DNA of 64,000 nucleotides, from contig OY986438.1 of assembly GCA_963920525.1 (NCBI GenBank), forward strand, positions 134,788,671-134,852,670. The letters are read 5' to 3'. This stretch comes from Dichetophora obliterata (taxonomy: Eukaryota; Arthropoda; Insecta; Diptera; Sciomyzidae). The notes under the pieces are model-generated. The model made no database searches. It was given only the letters and a program-made list of their open reading frames with translations, and was not told the origin of the DNA. Below, piece after piece: positions 1-11,542 of the stretch; the stretch's first letter is position 1, and each line of letters begins with the position of its first letter. The position numbers were made by a program, and so were the translations under genes.

Positions 1-445
1 ATGATATGTTTTGGTCTTAAAATAAAAATGAAAACTTATGGACTTCTAAAGCTTTCTTACCGAAAACACATATTGATTTGAGTCAGGCGAATACAAGATA
101 AGAAAAAATTTTTACAATAGAGCAAAGTAAATGTAGCATTTCATGGCAAATGACCGAGTTTCTGACTAGACCTTTAAAATCAACTTGCACACCAATTTTA
201 AGACTTTTATTTAGAACCGTTATTATGTATAAAATTTTTTAAATTTGTAAGCAATAAATATTTAATTAATAAAAGGCTAGTAACCAATATCAATCAATAT
301 CAACCAATATAAAAAAGTAGGGTATAATTTTTTCGAATATAAAACATTTTCTTATTTTTTTTCAAAAATAAATTGATTACAACTTTCATTTTTTAAGTTA
401 ATATGTATTACAAAGTTAAACAAGCTTTTAATATATATAAGTATA
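1..445. other. AT-rich intronic sequence, no gene
   Basis: No coding region, splice-flanked exon or clear repeat end is visible. The stretch ends at the TA dinucleotides that precede the mariner at 446. It is interpreted as intron of the minus-strand CUB gene. Confidence 0.5.
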
Positions 446-594
446 CGAGGTGTGATCAAAAAGTAAGCGTACTTTTTGAATTTAACGGAATACCTAAAGT
501 CGATTTTCATTTTTGTTATTCCTTATATTGGTACACTTGTTTCAGTGTACGACTAGGAGTTTCGCGACGCCACTGCAGAGAAAGACGCCGCACA

Positions 595-2089
595 GAGGGT
601 TGAAATTGAAAAAAGTAGAGATCAATTGAAAAATTAATGTATGTTTTTTTGAAAATTTTTACTACTCGATTAAAGAGCATAAAATTGTACATCACTACAG
701 AAAATTTCGATGTTATATGTTGTTTACTTTTTCTGCTGCATAGCTTTTAAGTTTAGAAATTTTTCGTTTTTTCGCAAAAAGTTCAATAAATTGAAATTTG
801 ATTTGTAATTTAATAATATTTAATAATAAAATAATATTTTTTTTTTGTACATTAACAGTGATATTTTTATTATTGAACCTTCAACTTCAGGTATTTAGGC
901 GTGATTAAAAAAAAATGGTTAAAAATAATTGTGTAGAAATATGAAAAAAAAATGTTTTAAATATGTCAAAATTTGCGCTTTTTAACGAAATATATGTGGA
1001 GTTTTAAATAGGAATACCGTATCATAAAGTAGAAATAAAAATTTTGTATTGAATTTCAATATCTAAGCTTCCATATGCAGCAATAAAAAGTTGCTCGTTT
1101 TTATCCGAATCTTTTTTATTTCATAAATCGTGATAATAGTCACTCTTACAAAAACAAAGGCTCTTGTCTTTAATTTGTATTGTCATGTTTTTCGTTGTTG
1201 CGATTGTTATTGTTGCACTATGTTGATTTGTGTTTATACTATACTAGCAGTGTAAACTGGTTTTTATTGATGTTACATATCTTATACGAATTTTATACAA
1301 AGTCGAGATACTCATTTCGCCGAATATAGATGGAGAGGATGGATATGATGAAAGTGACGAAGTTGAAGGAGAGGAGTTTGACGACTTTGGGCATCAGGAG
1401 GAATATTAAAAAATTCATGAATTTTTTCTACCTATTAATATTTTAAATAAATTTTTTGTTACTCGTATATAATATTGTTATAAACTTTGTTCAAAAAAGT
1501 AATAAGGAATGATTTTCGACTGTGCCGGAGTTTTCGAACTTTTTATTATATTGATGACGTCACTTTGTATGGACGATAAGCGTGGTTTTTTCCACTTCTC
1601 CGAATTTCAAACTCAGAATGCATTTTAATTATTAAAATTATTTATATTATGCAATGATTTAATTTTTGAGGAATTCATGAAGGTTTTTCTATTTAGATGA
1701 CGTCATTATGTATGGGAAGTAGGTGTGGTTTTCATCTGATTTTGCCGAATTTCATAGTAAGAACTTATATTGAAGAGGAAAAATTACATGCAAAATTTCA
1801 CGGGATTTTTTTAATTTTTGTAGATTTTGAAGAAATATTACGTTTAAAATAAAGTCACTCTGTATGAGAGGTAGGCGTGGTTTTCATCCGATTGGCTCAT
1901 TTTTTAACTTAATCTTTACATTTCAGATACAAGCTTAAATATCAAATTTCATGATTCTAGCTTCAAAATTACGACTTTAATCATATCAAAAGACGGACAG
2001 AATTTTTTTTCTTATTTGTACCCTATCTAACTAAAACAAAAGTCAAAAATTCCCTCCGACTTCTTGGTGAATTAATCTCCATTTTTTAC
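595..2089 (+). other. Unidentified insertion inside LINE copy 1
   Basis: About 1.5 kb sits between two segments that are contiguous in the related LINE copy, apart from roughly 280 missing bases. It holds a short acidic reading-frame end at about 1329-1410 (IDGEDGYDESDEVEGEEF, then a stop), which resembles the acidic tail of a transposon protein but is not identifiable. It also holds three diverged copies of a dispersed unit containing GTATGGGAGGTAGGCGTGG-like cores (near 1567, 1708 and 1862). No terminal repeats were resolved. Confidence 0.45.
1551..1995 (+). repeat. Diverged copies of the ~151-bp GTAGGCGTGGTTTTCATC repeat
   Basis: Cores close to AGGTAGGCGTGGTTTTCATC recur near 1575, 1718 and 1870, spaced about 145-150 bases. 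The same unit occurs at 43957-44320 and 53110-53640. The last copy is followed by a GACGGACAG remnant near 1992, which matches the distal end of the element at 43897-44577. Confidence 0.7.
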
Positions 2090-2099
2090 ACTGACACTA

Positions 2100-3690
2100 C
2101 TCTAAGCTTCTAAATGGCGACTCTGACAACAGTCCCACCAATAGAGATGATATTCCGGAAATCCAAATTACGGATGACAGCGTCGAGGTTCCGCTGCCCG
2201 ACTATGATAAAGTTCTGACAGCTATAGCTCGGCTTAAAAAAAACAAAGCCGCGGTAGCTGATGGTTTACCTGCTAAGTTCTTTGAAAACAGAGTTCTATT
2301 TAAATGCATTTACGAACTTCTATGCAGAATATGGTCGGAAGAATGCATTCCGAACGATTGGAATCTCAGTTCACTCTGCCTAATCCTCAAAAAAGGAGAT
2401 CCCTTCATTTGTGCCAATTACCGTGGGATAAGCCTTCTTAATATCGCATATAAGGTCCTGTCAAGCGTTTTATGTGAAAGATGTAAGCCCATTGTAAACC
2501 AACTGATTGGACCTTATAAGTGTGGATTCAGACCTGGAAAGTCCACCATCGACCAGATCTTTACGCTACTACAAATCTTACAGAAGATCCAAGAACAACA
2601 AGTCGACATCCACCATCTTTTAGTCGACTACAAAGCCGACTTCGACAGCCCAATAAGGAAGCACCTGTTCTCCACCATGTCTGAATTTGGTATTCCTGCA
2701 GCACTAATTCAACTTTGCAAGATGACACTTAGCAACATCAGCAGCGCAGCTAAAATTTGGAAGGACTTCTCCCCCACCATTTGTTACCAAACGAGGTTTC
2801 AGATAAGATGATTCCTTATCGTGCGACTTTTTCAACCTTATAATGGAGCAGATCATCTGAGCTGCTGATCTGAGACGTACTGGCACAATACTGTACAAGA
2901 GTAATATGCTGCTTGCGTATACGAATGACATCGATATCATTGGCCATAATACGCGCGAAGTCAGTGCAGCATTCTCCAGATTAGAAAGAGACTCATGTCG
3001 AATGGGTCTGGCAGTGAATGCATATAAGACGAAATACTTGGTGTCAACAAACAAACAATTTCAGCTTCTTGGAATTGACACGTTGCAGTTGACAATACCT
3101 CTTTCGAGGTTTTGAAGGACTTTGTATATGTGGGATCCTGCATAAACTCAAGCAAAGACATCAGCATTGAGATCAAACGATAAATAACTCTTGCCAACAG
3201 GTGTTACTTTGGGTTCAATAGGCAATTGAGAAGCAAAGCCCCCTCTCGACGAACGAATATCCCGCTATATAAATCGCACATCATGTCCATCCTACTTTAT
3301 GCATCACAATCCTGGACGCTGAGCAGTTCAGATGAAAAAACTTTAGGAGCCTTCGAGAGAAAGATTCTTCGTAAGATCTACGGACCAATCTGCCTCAATG
3401 GCGAGTACCGAATACGGTGGAATGATGAACTGTATGAGCTGTACGCTGACATCGACATAGTCAAGCGCATTAAGATAGAGCGGTTTCGATGGCTAGGTCA
3501 TGTTCTGCGAATGAAAGCCGATGCTCCAGTGAAGAAAACATTCGATTCGGTACCCAGCGGCGGTCAACGCAGAAGAGGATGACCGCATCTTCGTTGGAAA
3601 GACTAAGTGGAGGACAACCTGACGAAGCTTGGAATTTCCAACTGGCGCCAGCAAGTTAGAGACAGAAATGGTGAAAATTCTTAGATGAGG
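2100..3690 (+). pseudogene. Reverse transcriptase remnant of RTE-like LINE copy 1
   Basis: This is a decayed reverse transcriptase: several frames must be combined to follow it. Recognisable blocks are the RT palm segment near 2480-2660, a block at 2906-3115 and the C-terminal block at 3226-3582. The catalytic tetrad normally read as YADD is YTND here (in LAYTNDIDII), so the enzyme would be dead even without the frameshifts. The C-terminal block keeps a segment (DIDIVKRIKIERFRWL) that is missing from copy 2. It lies inside the mariner at 446-5683 and is not expected to be expressed. Confidence 0.75.
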
Positions 3691-3855
3691 CCAAGACCGA
3701 CATACGGTTGTAGCGCCATCTAAGTAAGTCAGTGAGTCGTACACTTGTTGCGAACATATGTTAACAGTTTCAGCTGTATAGCATTCATTGTTGGTTTGTA
3801 AGAGGCATAAAGATTATAAGTGTTTTGCGTGTACGGCGATTTTTACTGTAGAAAA

Positions 3856-4507
3856 ATGGATCAAAGAAGTAACAAGAAATTTTGGATAAAAAATGGAATT
3901 AAGTGTTCTAAAACACTAAAAATGTTGACAGTGGCGTACGGTGAGTCTACACTGAGTAAAAAAAATGTTTATAAGTAGTACAAGATCTTGCAAGAAGGCC
4001 GAGGAGATATTAATGACGAAGCTCGCCCTGGAGCAGTTTTGCTCACTGTTTTTTTTTTCGATTACCATGGCATAGTGCATCAGGAGTTCTTACCACAAGG
4101 TTTACGGTTAAAAAGGAGTTCTACTTTGAAGTTATGCGCTGTTTCCGTGAAGCAATACAAAAAAAAAACGTTCGGAATTGTGGGAAGACAATTCATGGAT
4201 ATTGCATCACGGTAATATAATGCATCATGCATCGTTGGTTATAAGTAATTTATTGGCGAAAAACAACACCAAAATCATGCCTCAGCCACTATGTTCGCCG
4301 GATTTGGACCCCTGTGACTTGTTCCTGTTCCCAAAATTGAAGAAACCCATGAAAAAACGGAGATTTGCAACGATTGAGCAGATACAAACTGAATCTGTAA
4401 ACTGTAAAGAGCTCAAGGATATACCAAAAAGTGCTTATCAGAAGTGCTTCGAGGATTGGCACAAGTGTATTATATCTGAGAGAACTATTTTGAAGGCGAC
4501 AACATAA
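3856..4507 (+). pseudogene. Mariner transposase pseudogene, internally deleted
   Basis: A DD34D-type mariner transposase remnant, whose enzyme would cut and paste DNA at TA sites. It begins with ATG at 3856 (MDQRSNKKFWIKNG, the N-terminal HTH start). An in-frame TAG near 3976 interrupts it, and it then jumps from the linker (EARPGA) straight to the catalytic core (VLLTVFFFDYHGIVHQ), so about 150 residues, including the first catalytic Asp region, are missing. The second catalytic block normally read HDNAPAH is HGNIMHH here, so that Asp is lost. The third block, PDLDPCDLFLFP, keeps its Asp at the expected 34-residue spacing. A frame change occurs near 4178-4215. It is non-functional. Confidence 0.82.
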
Positions 4508-4540
4508 ATATTGAAGAACTAATAAATATTTCTTTTTGGC

Positions 4541-5634
4541 ATAATTTTACTTCAAAGCCCGGACACAAATATTTTTTTCTAGTTTTTTTCAAATGAACTT
4601 GATCCTTCTAAGCCTAAATATGAAAACAAAAATTGTCGTTCTCGTTTGGCTCAGCAGATTAAGGAGATAAAATTGAAAGTTTGAAAATTCAGTGTAAATT
4701 TTTAAGTGCTAAGAAGCGAACTTCTCCTTTTATTTTTTTACTTCTTTTTATTAAGTGTATTTGGACTTCCTAAACGTGAAAATGCAAACAAAAACTGTCT
4801 TTTTCGATGGGCTTAGGAGATAAAATTCCCGAAAATTTAAAAATTCAGTCCATATTTTTAAGTGCTTGGATTAATGTTATATTGTAAAATGAAAAAGTTG
4901 TTTTTTATGAAAATCAATGCTTTTTTATTCAGAATCACATTAAAAATAAAAAACTTATATCACAATCACAATAAATAAAACCACTGCCGACACCGCCATT
5001 GGAAGATATCTTAGGCTTCTGAATTAGAATATAATTTAAAGTAATGGCCATTCGAACGCTTTATTGTCTGATTTTTTGCAATCTAATGCCACGCTTGCAA
5101 TTGTTCAATTATTTATAAATTCACTAATTTATTGTAATTAAAAACAGAAAATATGTCTGTTAAATTTAAAGACGACATGACTGCGCGTGAATTTTAAATA
5201 ACTTTAATTATAGCAGAAAATTTAACTCAAACATACCTTCCTATATTTGCAAATTTCCAAAGAATTCCTTCCGGGGAAAAACACATTAAAATTATAGTGC
5301 AAATTAAAAAAAATTTGCATTTTTCACTATATTTTGTATTGCAAAAGTATTGCAATTTTTCACATTTGGAGCTACGATTTATCCTTTGTATTTCTTAAAG
5401 TACTTAAAGGATTTTATTTGTTGATATTTAATTTGAAAGAACACATTTCAACATTATAATAATTAAACATTTTTTTAGAATTTCATTTACATGTAAAAAA
5501 TGTGGACGTTTTCATATACTTCAAATGGTAATTTTTTAAAATTTGACGATTTTTATCTCCTTAACCATTCGAGAGCTACATTGAAAGTGGATTTTGAAAA
5601 AAAAATTCGGGTCCGGACTCTAAAGTAAAATTAT
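4541..5634. mobile_element. TIR element with internal tandem repeats, inside the mariner
   Basis: The left end (ATAATTTTACTTCAAAGCCC) and right end (GTCCGGACTCTAAAGTAAAA, then TTAT) are inverted repeats. The similarity continues inward for about 130 bases, including GGAGATAAAA blocks. Next to the left arm is a tandem pair of about 146 bases: the block ending in TTTTTAAGTGCT recurs near 4701 and 4853. No coding capacity is visible. Position and flanks show it inserted just after the mariner transposase stop. The superfamily is unknown. Confidence 0.65.
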
Positions 5635-5683
5635 TCCCTCTTTTTTTAAATAAAAAGTAACCTAACATTTTGATTACACCTTG

Positions 5684-6256
5684 TATTTAGGCAGTCTCAA
5701 AGAAAAATATTCAATAAATAAGGTTAAAGTTGAAAAATTAAAAAAAATTTTAGTTTCTCAATGTTTTCATCTTTACCTTTTCCAATTCTGTAGACAAAAG
5801 ATAAGATAATGTACCGTAGAGTTGATCTGCTTTTCGACTGTTAAAAAAGTTTGCAATTTGTTAATTCATTTAAAAGCAGCGGAGTTAAGCAATTATATAT
5901 ACACCTACCTAACAAAAATCAGTTTTTTGGAAAATGCATATCCAAATTTGAGGGTGGACTCAAAAAACCATGAAGTTATCTTATACTATACCAAGTCTAC
6001 AACCTCCACTATGTCATATGTAAAGTTTTTAAAATTTTTCACATTTTGTTACACCATGCTATAAGTGCCTGGGCTACCGAGCTCTGCTCGGCTTCTGCCA
6101 AAACCCATGTGTTTACATTTCTTTTACACGTTGGCCTGATTTGATTTTTTATATTTTTAATCCTGTACATTCATCATTGGGTCTTTTTCAACACTACTCA
6201 ACATTGCAAGTTTTTTTGTAATCAAATTATTTTTTATGAAATCACTTTTGAACGCC
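5684..6256. other. Intronic sequence without recognised gene
   Basis: AT-rich, with only short chance reading frames, including a uniform low-complexity frame at 5822-6064 with no domain resemblance. The short palindrome-like GAGCTCTGCTCGGCTTC near 6080 has no evident role. Confidence 0.4.
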
Positions 6257-6259
6257 TAA

Positions 6260-6726
6260 AGGTCTCTGCCCACTTACGGCAAGCAACGAAACGACTGTAA
6301 AACGGCTTTAGAAAGGCAACTTTATGTTCAATGCACACTTAACGGAACGGCAACAAAAATTTTAATTGAACAAAACAATAAAAAAATATGTGCAGAATTT
6401 TCTAATACACAATTAGCTTTAATAGCTTTGCTTTTAGTTAAGAAGATGTAGAAAACTAATAAAATCGTAGATTTTGGATTCATCCTATACTTTAAAAACG
6501 ACCTATCGATGGCAAATTTTCACCCTGCACAATAAACTGTTGGAATTCATTGTGATTTTTGTAAACAAAGCGAACGACAAGTCGGTCAGAATTCTTTTCA
6601 ACCATCACCACCGGCTTTTTCGTCGGTTCAACAGTCGTTGCCGTTTCGTCGTCGCTTAGTATACATAAAAACACATGGTAGTTATATTTTGTAGTTTCGT
6701 TACGTGGCGTAAGTGAGCAGAGACTT
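6260..6726. mobile_element. PIF/Harbinger-type MITE (467 bp)
   Basis: Terminal inverted repeats AGGTCTCTGCCCACTTACG (left) and CGTAAGTGAGCAGAGACTT (right, inverse, allowing one or two mismatches) are flanked by the direct 3-bp duplication TAA at 6257-6259 and 6727-6729. TAA/TTA target duplications are characteristic of PIF/Harbinger. The interior contains a short GTCGTTGCCGTTTCGTC-rich stretch and an unidentified minus-strand reading frame of 60 codons, perhaps a scrap of the parent element. Confidence 0.75.
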
Positions 6727-6729
6727 TAA

Positions 6730-7519
6730 ATCGGTCAAATACCTCTCTGCGTAGCGCATATTTATTTATTTAATGGACATAAATTTATCTATAATGGGAC
6801 ATAAATTTATCTTATGTCCTAATTAGGGATCCCAACAGGATCACACTCTTCCAATACCGGGATTTTCGGGATCGAACTTAGAATGTGAACACTTTTTGGG
6901 GTACACATAGGGGTATTTGACTGATTTTGGCTCCCAAAAGCCAAATTTATAAAACACAGGTTTGATAAAATTTTATTTTTTGCTATACTAAATAGTGTTG
7001 AACCCCTTTAAACCAATTTTGGAGCGCTATAATTCGGACTCTGAAAATGAGTTAACCTATTTATGAATTTTTAAAGTGTATTTTTTGTATTTCCTTAACG
7101 AACACCACTCCTGAAATGAACATATTTCGGATTGTGTTTGGAGTTCATCAGTGTAGGGCTTTGAAAAAACTCACATTTCAGAATATTTTGTGGAAAGCAT
7201 CCTGAACACGAGTTTTTTATGTGTATTTTCTGAATTTACAATAACGAGCCTCTGAAAACATCTCAATTACGAACATTTTCGGAGTAGAATTTTAAAGAAA
7301 AAAGCATGCTTTTAAATACCGTTCATTCACTTAAAATTTTTAGTATTTTATTCAGTTCGGTAATCGTGCTTTAAAAGAGTGTTTTTTGAATATGCGTATA
7401 ACTTAATATTTCAGCGAAAGCATAGCGATAAGTTCTAAGGATTAAACCGTTTTTCTGACACTTTTATCAAAAAAAAAAAAAAAATCCAACATAGCAATTA
7501 AAAAATTAAGCTTTATTCA
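6730..7519. other. AT-rich intronic sequence
   Basis: No gene is visible. Near 6827 there is AGGGATCCCAACAGG followed by CCGGGATTTTCGGGATCG. This CGGGAT-rich motif also appears near 37275 and 43705 and may be a remnant of one transposon terminus family. Confidence 0.35.
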
Positions 7520-8080
7520 AGCACGTTAAGAGTGACGGAAAAAAAACATAGCGTTTTTGACTCTTTTAGTATTCTTTTATGAAACCTTAAAATTCTAAAT
7601 AAGCTTAGTTAAATAGTCTTTTTATTATTGACTCTCATAAGTTCTCATAAGAGTGACCCAATTCAATGGAAAACAAGTTTTTTTGGGGCACTTTTGTGAT
7701 TATTTTATGCAGAAAAAAGCCAAAAATAGGAATTATAAAGATACTTTTAGGATCCATATTGATGCTTCTTAAGTGCGACCAGTTTTAAAGGAAATAAAAT
7801 CGAGCACTTTTTAGAAAATTTTAAGAGTCTTGTATGAGTCGTAAAATGTTAATATAAGATTCATGAAAGAGTCTTATAGGAGTTCGAATAAATTACTTTT
7901 GAGAGTCAAAACAACATTATATTGTACTCTTATTTGAGCTCTTAAAGAGGGACCACTTTCAAAGGAAAAACTGCTCCGTTATTAAACTTATAAGAGCTCA
8001 TTAAGAGGGCTCAGGATCCCACAAATGGGTCATAAAAGAGTCTTTAAAGACTCTTATGGTTTGCAGGCATATGTCCCAAT
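7520..8080. repeat. Degenerate periodic repeat built on CTTAAGAGTGACCA
   Basis: Cores related to TCATAAGAGTGACCC (7650), TTCTTAAGTGCGACC (7766) and CTCTTAAAGAGGGACC (7939) are each followed by an AA-GGAAA-like segment. Many GAGTCTT/AAGACTC half-sites lie between them. Spacing is irregular (about 120 and 170). No coding capacity. Confidence 0.5.
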
Positions 8081-8090
8081 GGTTGTTTTG

Positions 8091-8755
8091 GGTTAAAATT
8101 AAATACTTGAATAGAAACTATTTAACGAATAAAATAGTTTTGGCCGCCTAAATCGATAAAATACCACAATTTGCGCTGCTAAATGAATGTTTTTTGCAAT
8201 GTTGAATATGTTCTAATAATCGTATAATCGCTAAATCGTTAGAATTATCAATTTGTACAAAATAGTTTTGCTTGGCGTATGAGCGATATTAATTAATTGC
8301 ATGAAATAAATAATATTACTCATACGCCAGGTTAAACAATTGTTGCTCAAATCTTTTGAGAATTTGAAGGATTCAGCTATTTTAAATAATTTTTGGTTGG
8401 CTTAAGCATAGTTTACTTGGACTGCAGGAAGATGGAGACTATTTAACATTAAAAGACTTGGAAACGCTTAAAATAGTACAAGTGTAAAACAAAGCAATTA
8501 TGAAAAAGATATCGTCCAAAAACTAAGCAGAAAATGTTCAATCTTTTTTACTCTCTCCACCCCTCCAAAAGTAAAGTTTTTCAGTAATGAGGACACTTAA
8601 TTGATTAAAATTTACTTTTTTTGTGCAATGTTGAATATGTTATAATGGTAGTACAGGGTTAAAATGAAATAACATACTTGAAAAGTAACTAGTATTTAAC
8701 AAATAAAATATTTTTGGCCGCCTAAACCGCTCAAATTCTCTTCATGTGCGCTGCT
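8091..8755 (+). repeat. Two direct copies of a ~130-bp repeat (8091-8216 and 8630-8755)
   Basis: Both copies share GGGTTAAAAT, then TATTTAAC-AATAAAATA, TTTTGGCCGCCTAAA and a TGCGCTGCT end, and both have GCAATGTTGAATATGTT adjoining. The order of the adjoining block differs between copies, which suggests overlap of repeat units. A weaker relative lies near 26810. Confidence 0.65.
8205..8440 (-). repeat. Hairpin-bearing dispersed repeat (copy 1)
   Basis: Contains the inverted pair GGCGTATGAGCGATATTAAT / AATATTACTCATACGCC around 8275-8330. It also has AAGGATTCAGCTATTTTAAA near 8367, which recurs inverted at about 51525 and, diverged, at 52435. The three copies share this block and the CATACGCC hairpin region. 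The shape recalls DINE/Helitron-type non-autonomous repeats, but no Helitron terminus was confirmed. Confidence 0.55.
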
Positions 8756-8759
8756 TCCG

Positions 8760-10884
8760 TAAACTCCATATATCTAAGTTCATAGAAATCGCTTGGGCCA
8801 TTTTCGAGAACTCATTTCGAGAACAAATAAATAAATAAATATGTCTCGAAAAATAGTATGAGATTCTAAGAACTTGTTTGTAAAAGAGAATTTGCCCTTG
8901 TTTGTTTTCCTTTAAAATTTTATTGGTATTACAGAAATGTGGTGAAATATTTCTTGATATATGTGTATGAGTAAGTTTATTGGGGTTAGTTAGTCAGTTA
9001 GTTTCGAAGAAGGTACAAACAATATTCAATGTAAGAGTGCACATATTCAAGGATTGCATAAGAAACACAAAAAATGAAAAAACACTAACAGATATGGAGA
9101 TCAGTTTCAAGGTATAATTACGTGAAAAAAGAAAAGAACTAAAGAAATCTAATTAAATAATTACCGAAGACTTCCACTTGGTCTTAGATGTATCCTAAAT
9201 ACAAAATAAAAATATATTTTATAAATAAACTTAAGGCTAGGCTAAGATTTAAAAAAAAATTTATTATTAAATTTGAAACATAATATAATGAATGATGAGA
9301 AAGAATCATTCGACAGATATGAAAAATTGGATTGAAATATAGAGAAAAGTTTTAAGATAAAATAAAAAAATGGGGTTTATTTAAAGAATACAAAGAAGAA
9401 AATATTCGGAATTTAAGAAAAATATTTATATCCAGCCCTTATCGAAAGCTTAAATTTATAAAGAATTGTGGATCACTGTTAAAGAAATATATTTATCTCT
9501 ATTTAGGTGCATAAAGTCTATGTATAGAAAACGGTCTTAGTCAATATAAAATAAGCTCATAAGCCATCAGGTAGAAATTCCAAGATTCTTCCGTCGCTGA
9601 CTCCTAAGCAATATGTATGTTAATCCCACCCGGATCAGGATAAAAGCACTTAAGCAATTTTTATGCCATTAAAGCTTATATGGCAAAATATTCTTAAATA
9701 TTTTGCATTAATTAGTACTTTGTCTTAACCAAATAACTAAGTAATATGAGTGGATATTTTTAAAAGCAGCTCCACGAACTTTTTGGCAAAGTTTTTTGGA
9801 ATAAACTTACTTCAAAGAATTTAAAACACAACAAAAACACTAATTATTTCACTCATTATAATCAAATTAACACAAAAATAATACACAGCTGTTGGAGAAC
9901 AGCGGTAGCAACGTTTGGATAGGTGGTTTGAAGCAACAGCAGCAACTTTTAACTTGAGTAAAAAAAAAAAAATTAAAAATAAACGAATTCAAAAGCTAAA
10001 GCAAATTTGGCATGGAGTGGAATTAAAAGCATTAGTTTTGCATATTAATTGCACTAAGCAACACGAAACAAGGGACAAAAAAAAACAACAACAAGCACAA
10101 CAACGTCAAGTACAGAAGCTACATTACACTATATGGAATACCCTGACCGAAGGCTTTAAGAGTCCAGCATTTTATGTATACTAACCAAAAAGAGACAAAA
10201 GAGACAAGATAGATAGGAGACAGGTAGCAATATTTGTGTTGGCACAAGTCATTTAGGGATTTTAACGGTACAGGTGACACAGACGCATTAATGCAAGGAG
10301 CTTTTATTTTGAAATTGAGCTAAAAACAGTGAAATCTTCAGGCTGGAACTCTGCAAAAATGTTAAATTTTATTGAAGAAACTCTCAAGCAAACAACGAAA
10401 TAAAATTTTGACACAATACAAGTAATAAATAATATTTTTAAATAATCCAGGTCCTGGAAAGAAAGGAAGATTACATAAGTTGAAAAACTGTTATGGTCAC
10501 TGGATATTTGAAGAAATTTAATGGATCATGATGGATAAATTCTTGCCTCAATTTAACATGACTCAACATCAGTACGAAATTAAAATTAATTGAATTCATT
10601 ACTAAGACGCATTCAAACAATATTAAGCAAATTTTTTAACGAACTCTGTTTGCCAACAACTGTAACTTGTAATATCCAGATGGGATATGAAAAGGAGGAT
10701 TATTTCAGTTAAGTCGTTCTTCCTATTCTGAGTAAAAGGAAAATCTGCCTGGAGCCTTGTATTGGTTGGTTAATCCGTGTAGTTATTGAGATATTGGACG
10801 TGATTTATGGAAGCAATGCAAAGCAATAGTAATAGTAGCTGTTGCCATTCTAACAATTTGTCCGGTGAAAATGAATGTAGTTTT
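8760..10884. other. Intronic AT-rich sequence, no confident gene
   Basis: Mostly A/T-rich. A reading frame at 9915-10184 is Lys/Gln-rich because of A-runs and CAACAACAAG repeats. It has no recognisable domain and is judged non-coding; it could equally be an untranslated exon or chance. 10300-10850 has short scraps that vaguely look like coding debris but cannot be identified. Confidence 0.35.
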
Positions 10885-11542
10885 AGGATAAAATAATTTA
10901 TTTATTTCTTTTTATTTAAACTATCAACAATCGTTTAACAGTTTTGAGTAATAACAAGTAAATTATATAAACAATAAGACATTAAACTAATAAAATGTAA
11001 ACATAATTATATTAAAGAATATTACACTTTTATAAATTAATTTAAAACAATTCCTAATAAATTTTGTATTCAAAATGAGATATATTTGATCACTTATGAA
11101 ATTGACCGCTTAGCACATATTATTAATAAAATCATTACGGCCATGTTTTGTCCTATGATATGAAATGTAAAAAAAATCTCTTTGCCTAAAATATCTCTCA
11201 GGCGCATATATTCTTAAAGGAGCGAGGAGTGGCGCCCAGTTTATATGTGACATCATTATATCGCGAACAAAAATAATAAGAAAAAATTTGCGCCTTGATG
11301 TTAAGGTATTAAGACCTAGAAGAGCACACTTGGACAAACATTATATAACGAGTGTAATGTTTTTGGGTTTTTTCCAATCGCAAAGAATCTACCTCGTAAT
11401 ATGGATCCTAGATCACACAGCCATATTCCAAGATAGACCGTACTAAAGATAAAAAGAACGTTCTTAGGGTTCTAAATTCCTTTGAATTACGCCTCAAAAA
11501 ACCCATTATTGCATTAGACTTGGTAATAATGCAATCGTAATG

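Larger units (their letters stand above)
542..3738 (+). mobile_element. RTE-like LINE, copy 1, 5'-truncated and interrupted
   Basis: This copy is homologous at the nucleotide level to the LINE at 17403-19848. Its first 53 bases match the segment starting near 17930. It then jumps at 595 to unrelated sequence and resumes near 2090, matching from about 18256, so roughly 280 bases are replaced by about 1.5 kb. The 3' end has short TAAG-type repeats before the target duplication at 3739-3749. Short tandem-repeat tails instead of poly(A), and a single APE-RT reading frame, fit the RTE-like group. The clade assignment is moderate. Confidence 0.78.
446..5683 (+). mobile_element. Mariner element (mellifera-like), broken by nested insertions
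   Basis: The left end reads CGAGGTGTGATCAAAAAGTA directly after TA (444-445). The right end is its imperfect inverse, ending TTTTGATTACACCTTG at 5683 and followed by TA. A mariner-type transposase remnant lies at 3856-4507. Two later insertions inflate it: an RTE-like LINE at 542-3738, with the 11-bp target duplication GTACACTTGTT at 531-541 and 3739-3749, and a TIR element near 4541-5634. Without them the mariner would be about 0.95 kb, and it also lacks the middle of the transposase gene. The subfamily call rests on the TIR and protein similarity recalled for mellifera-group mariners. Confidence 0.8.

Noticed and set aside
9915..10184. Lys/Gln-rich frame of 89 codons
   Set aside because: Composition follows a 13-base A run and CAACAACAAG repeats. 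There is no domain, and no convincing splice context; at most it is untranslated sequence.
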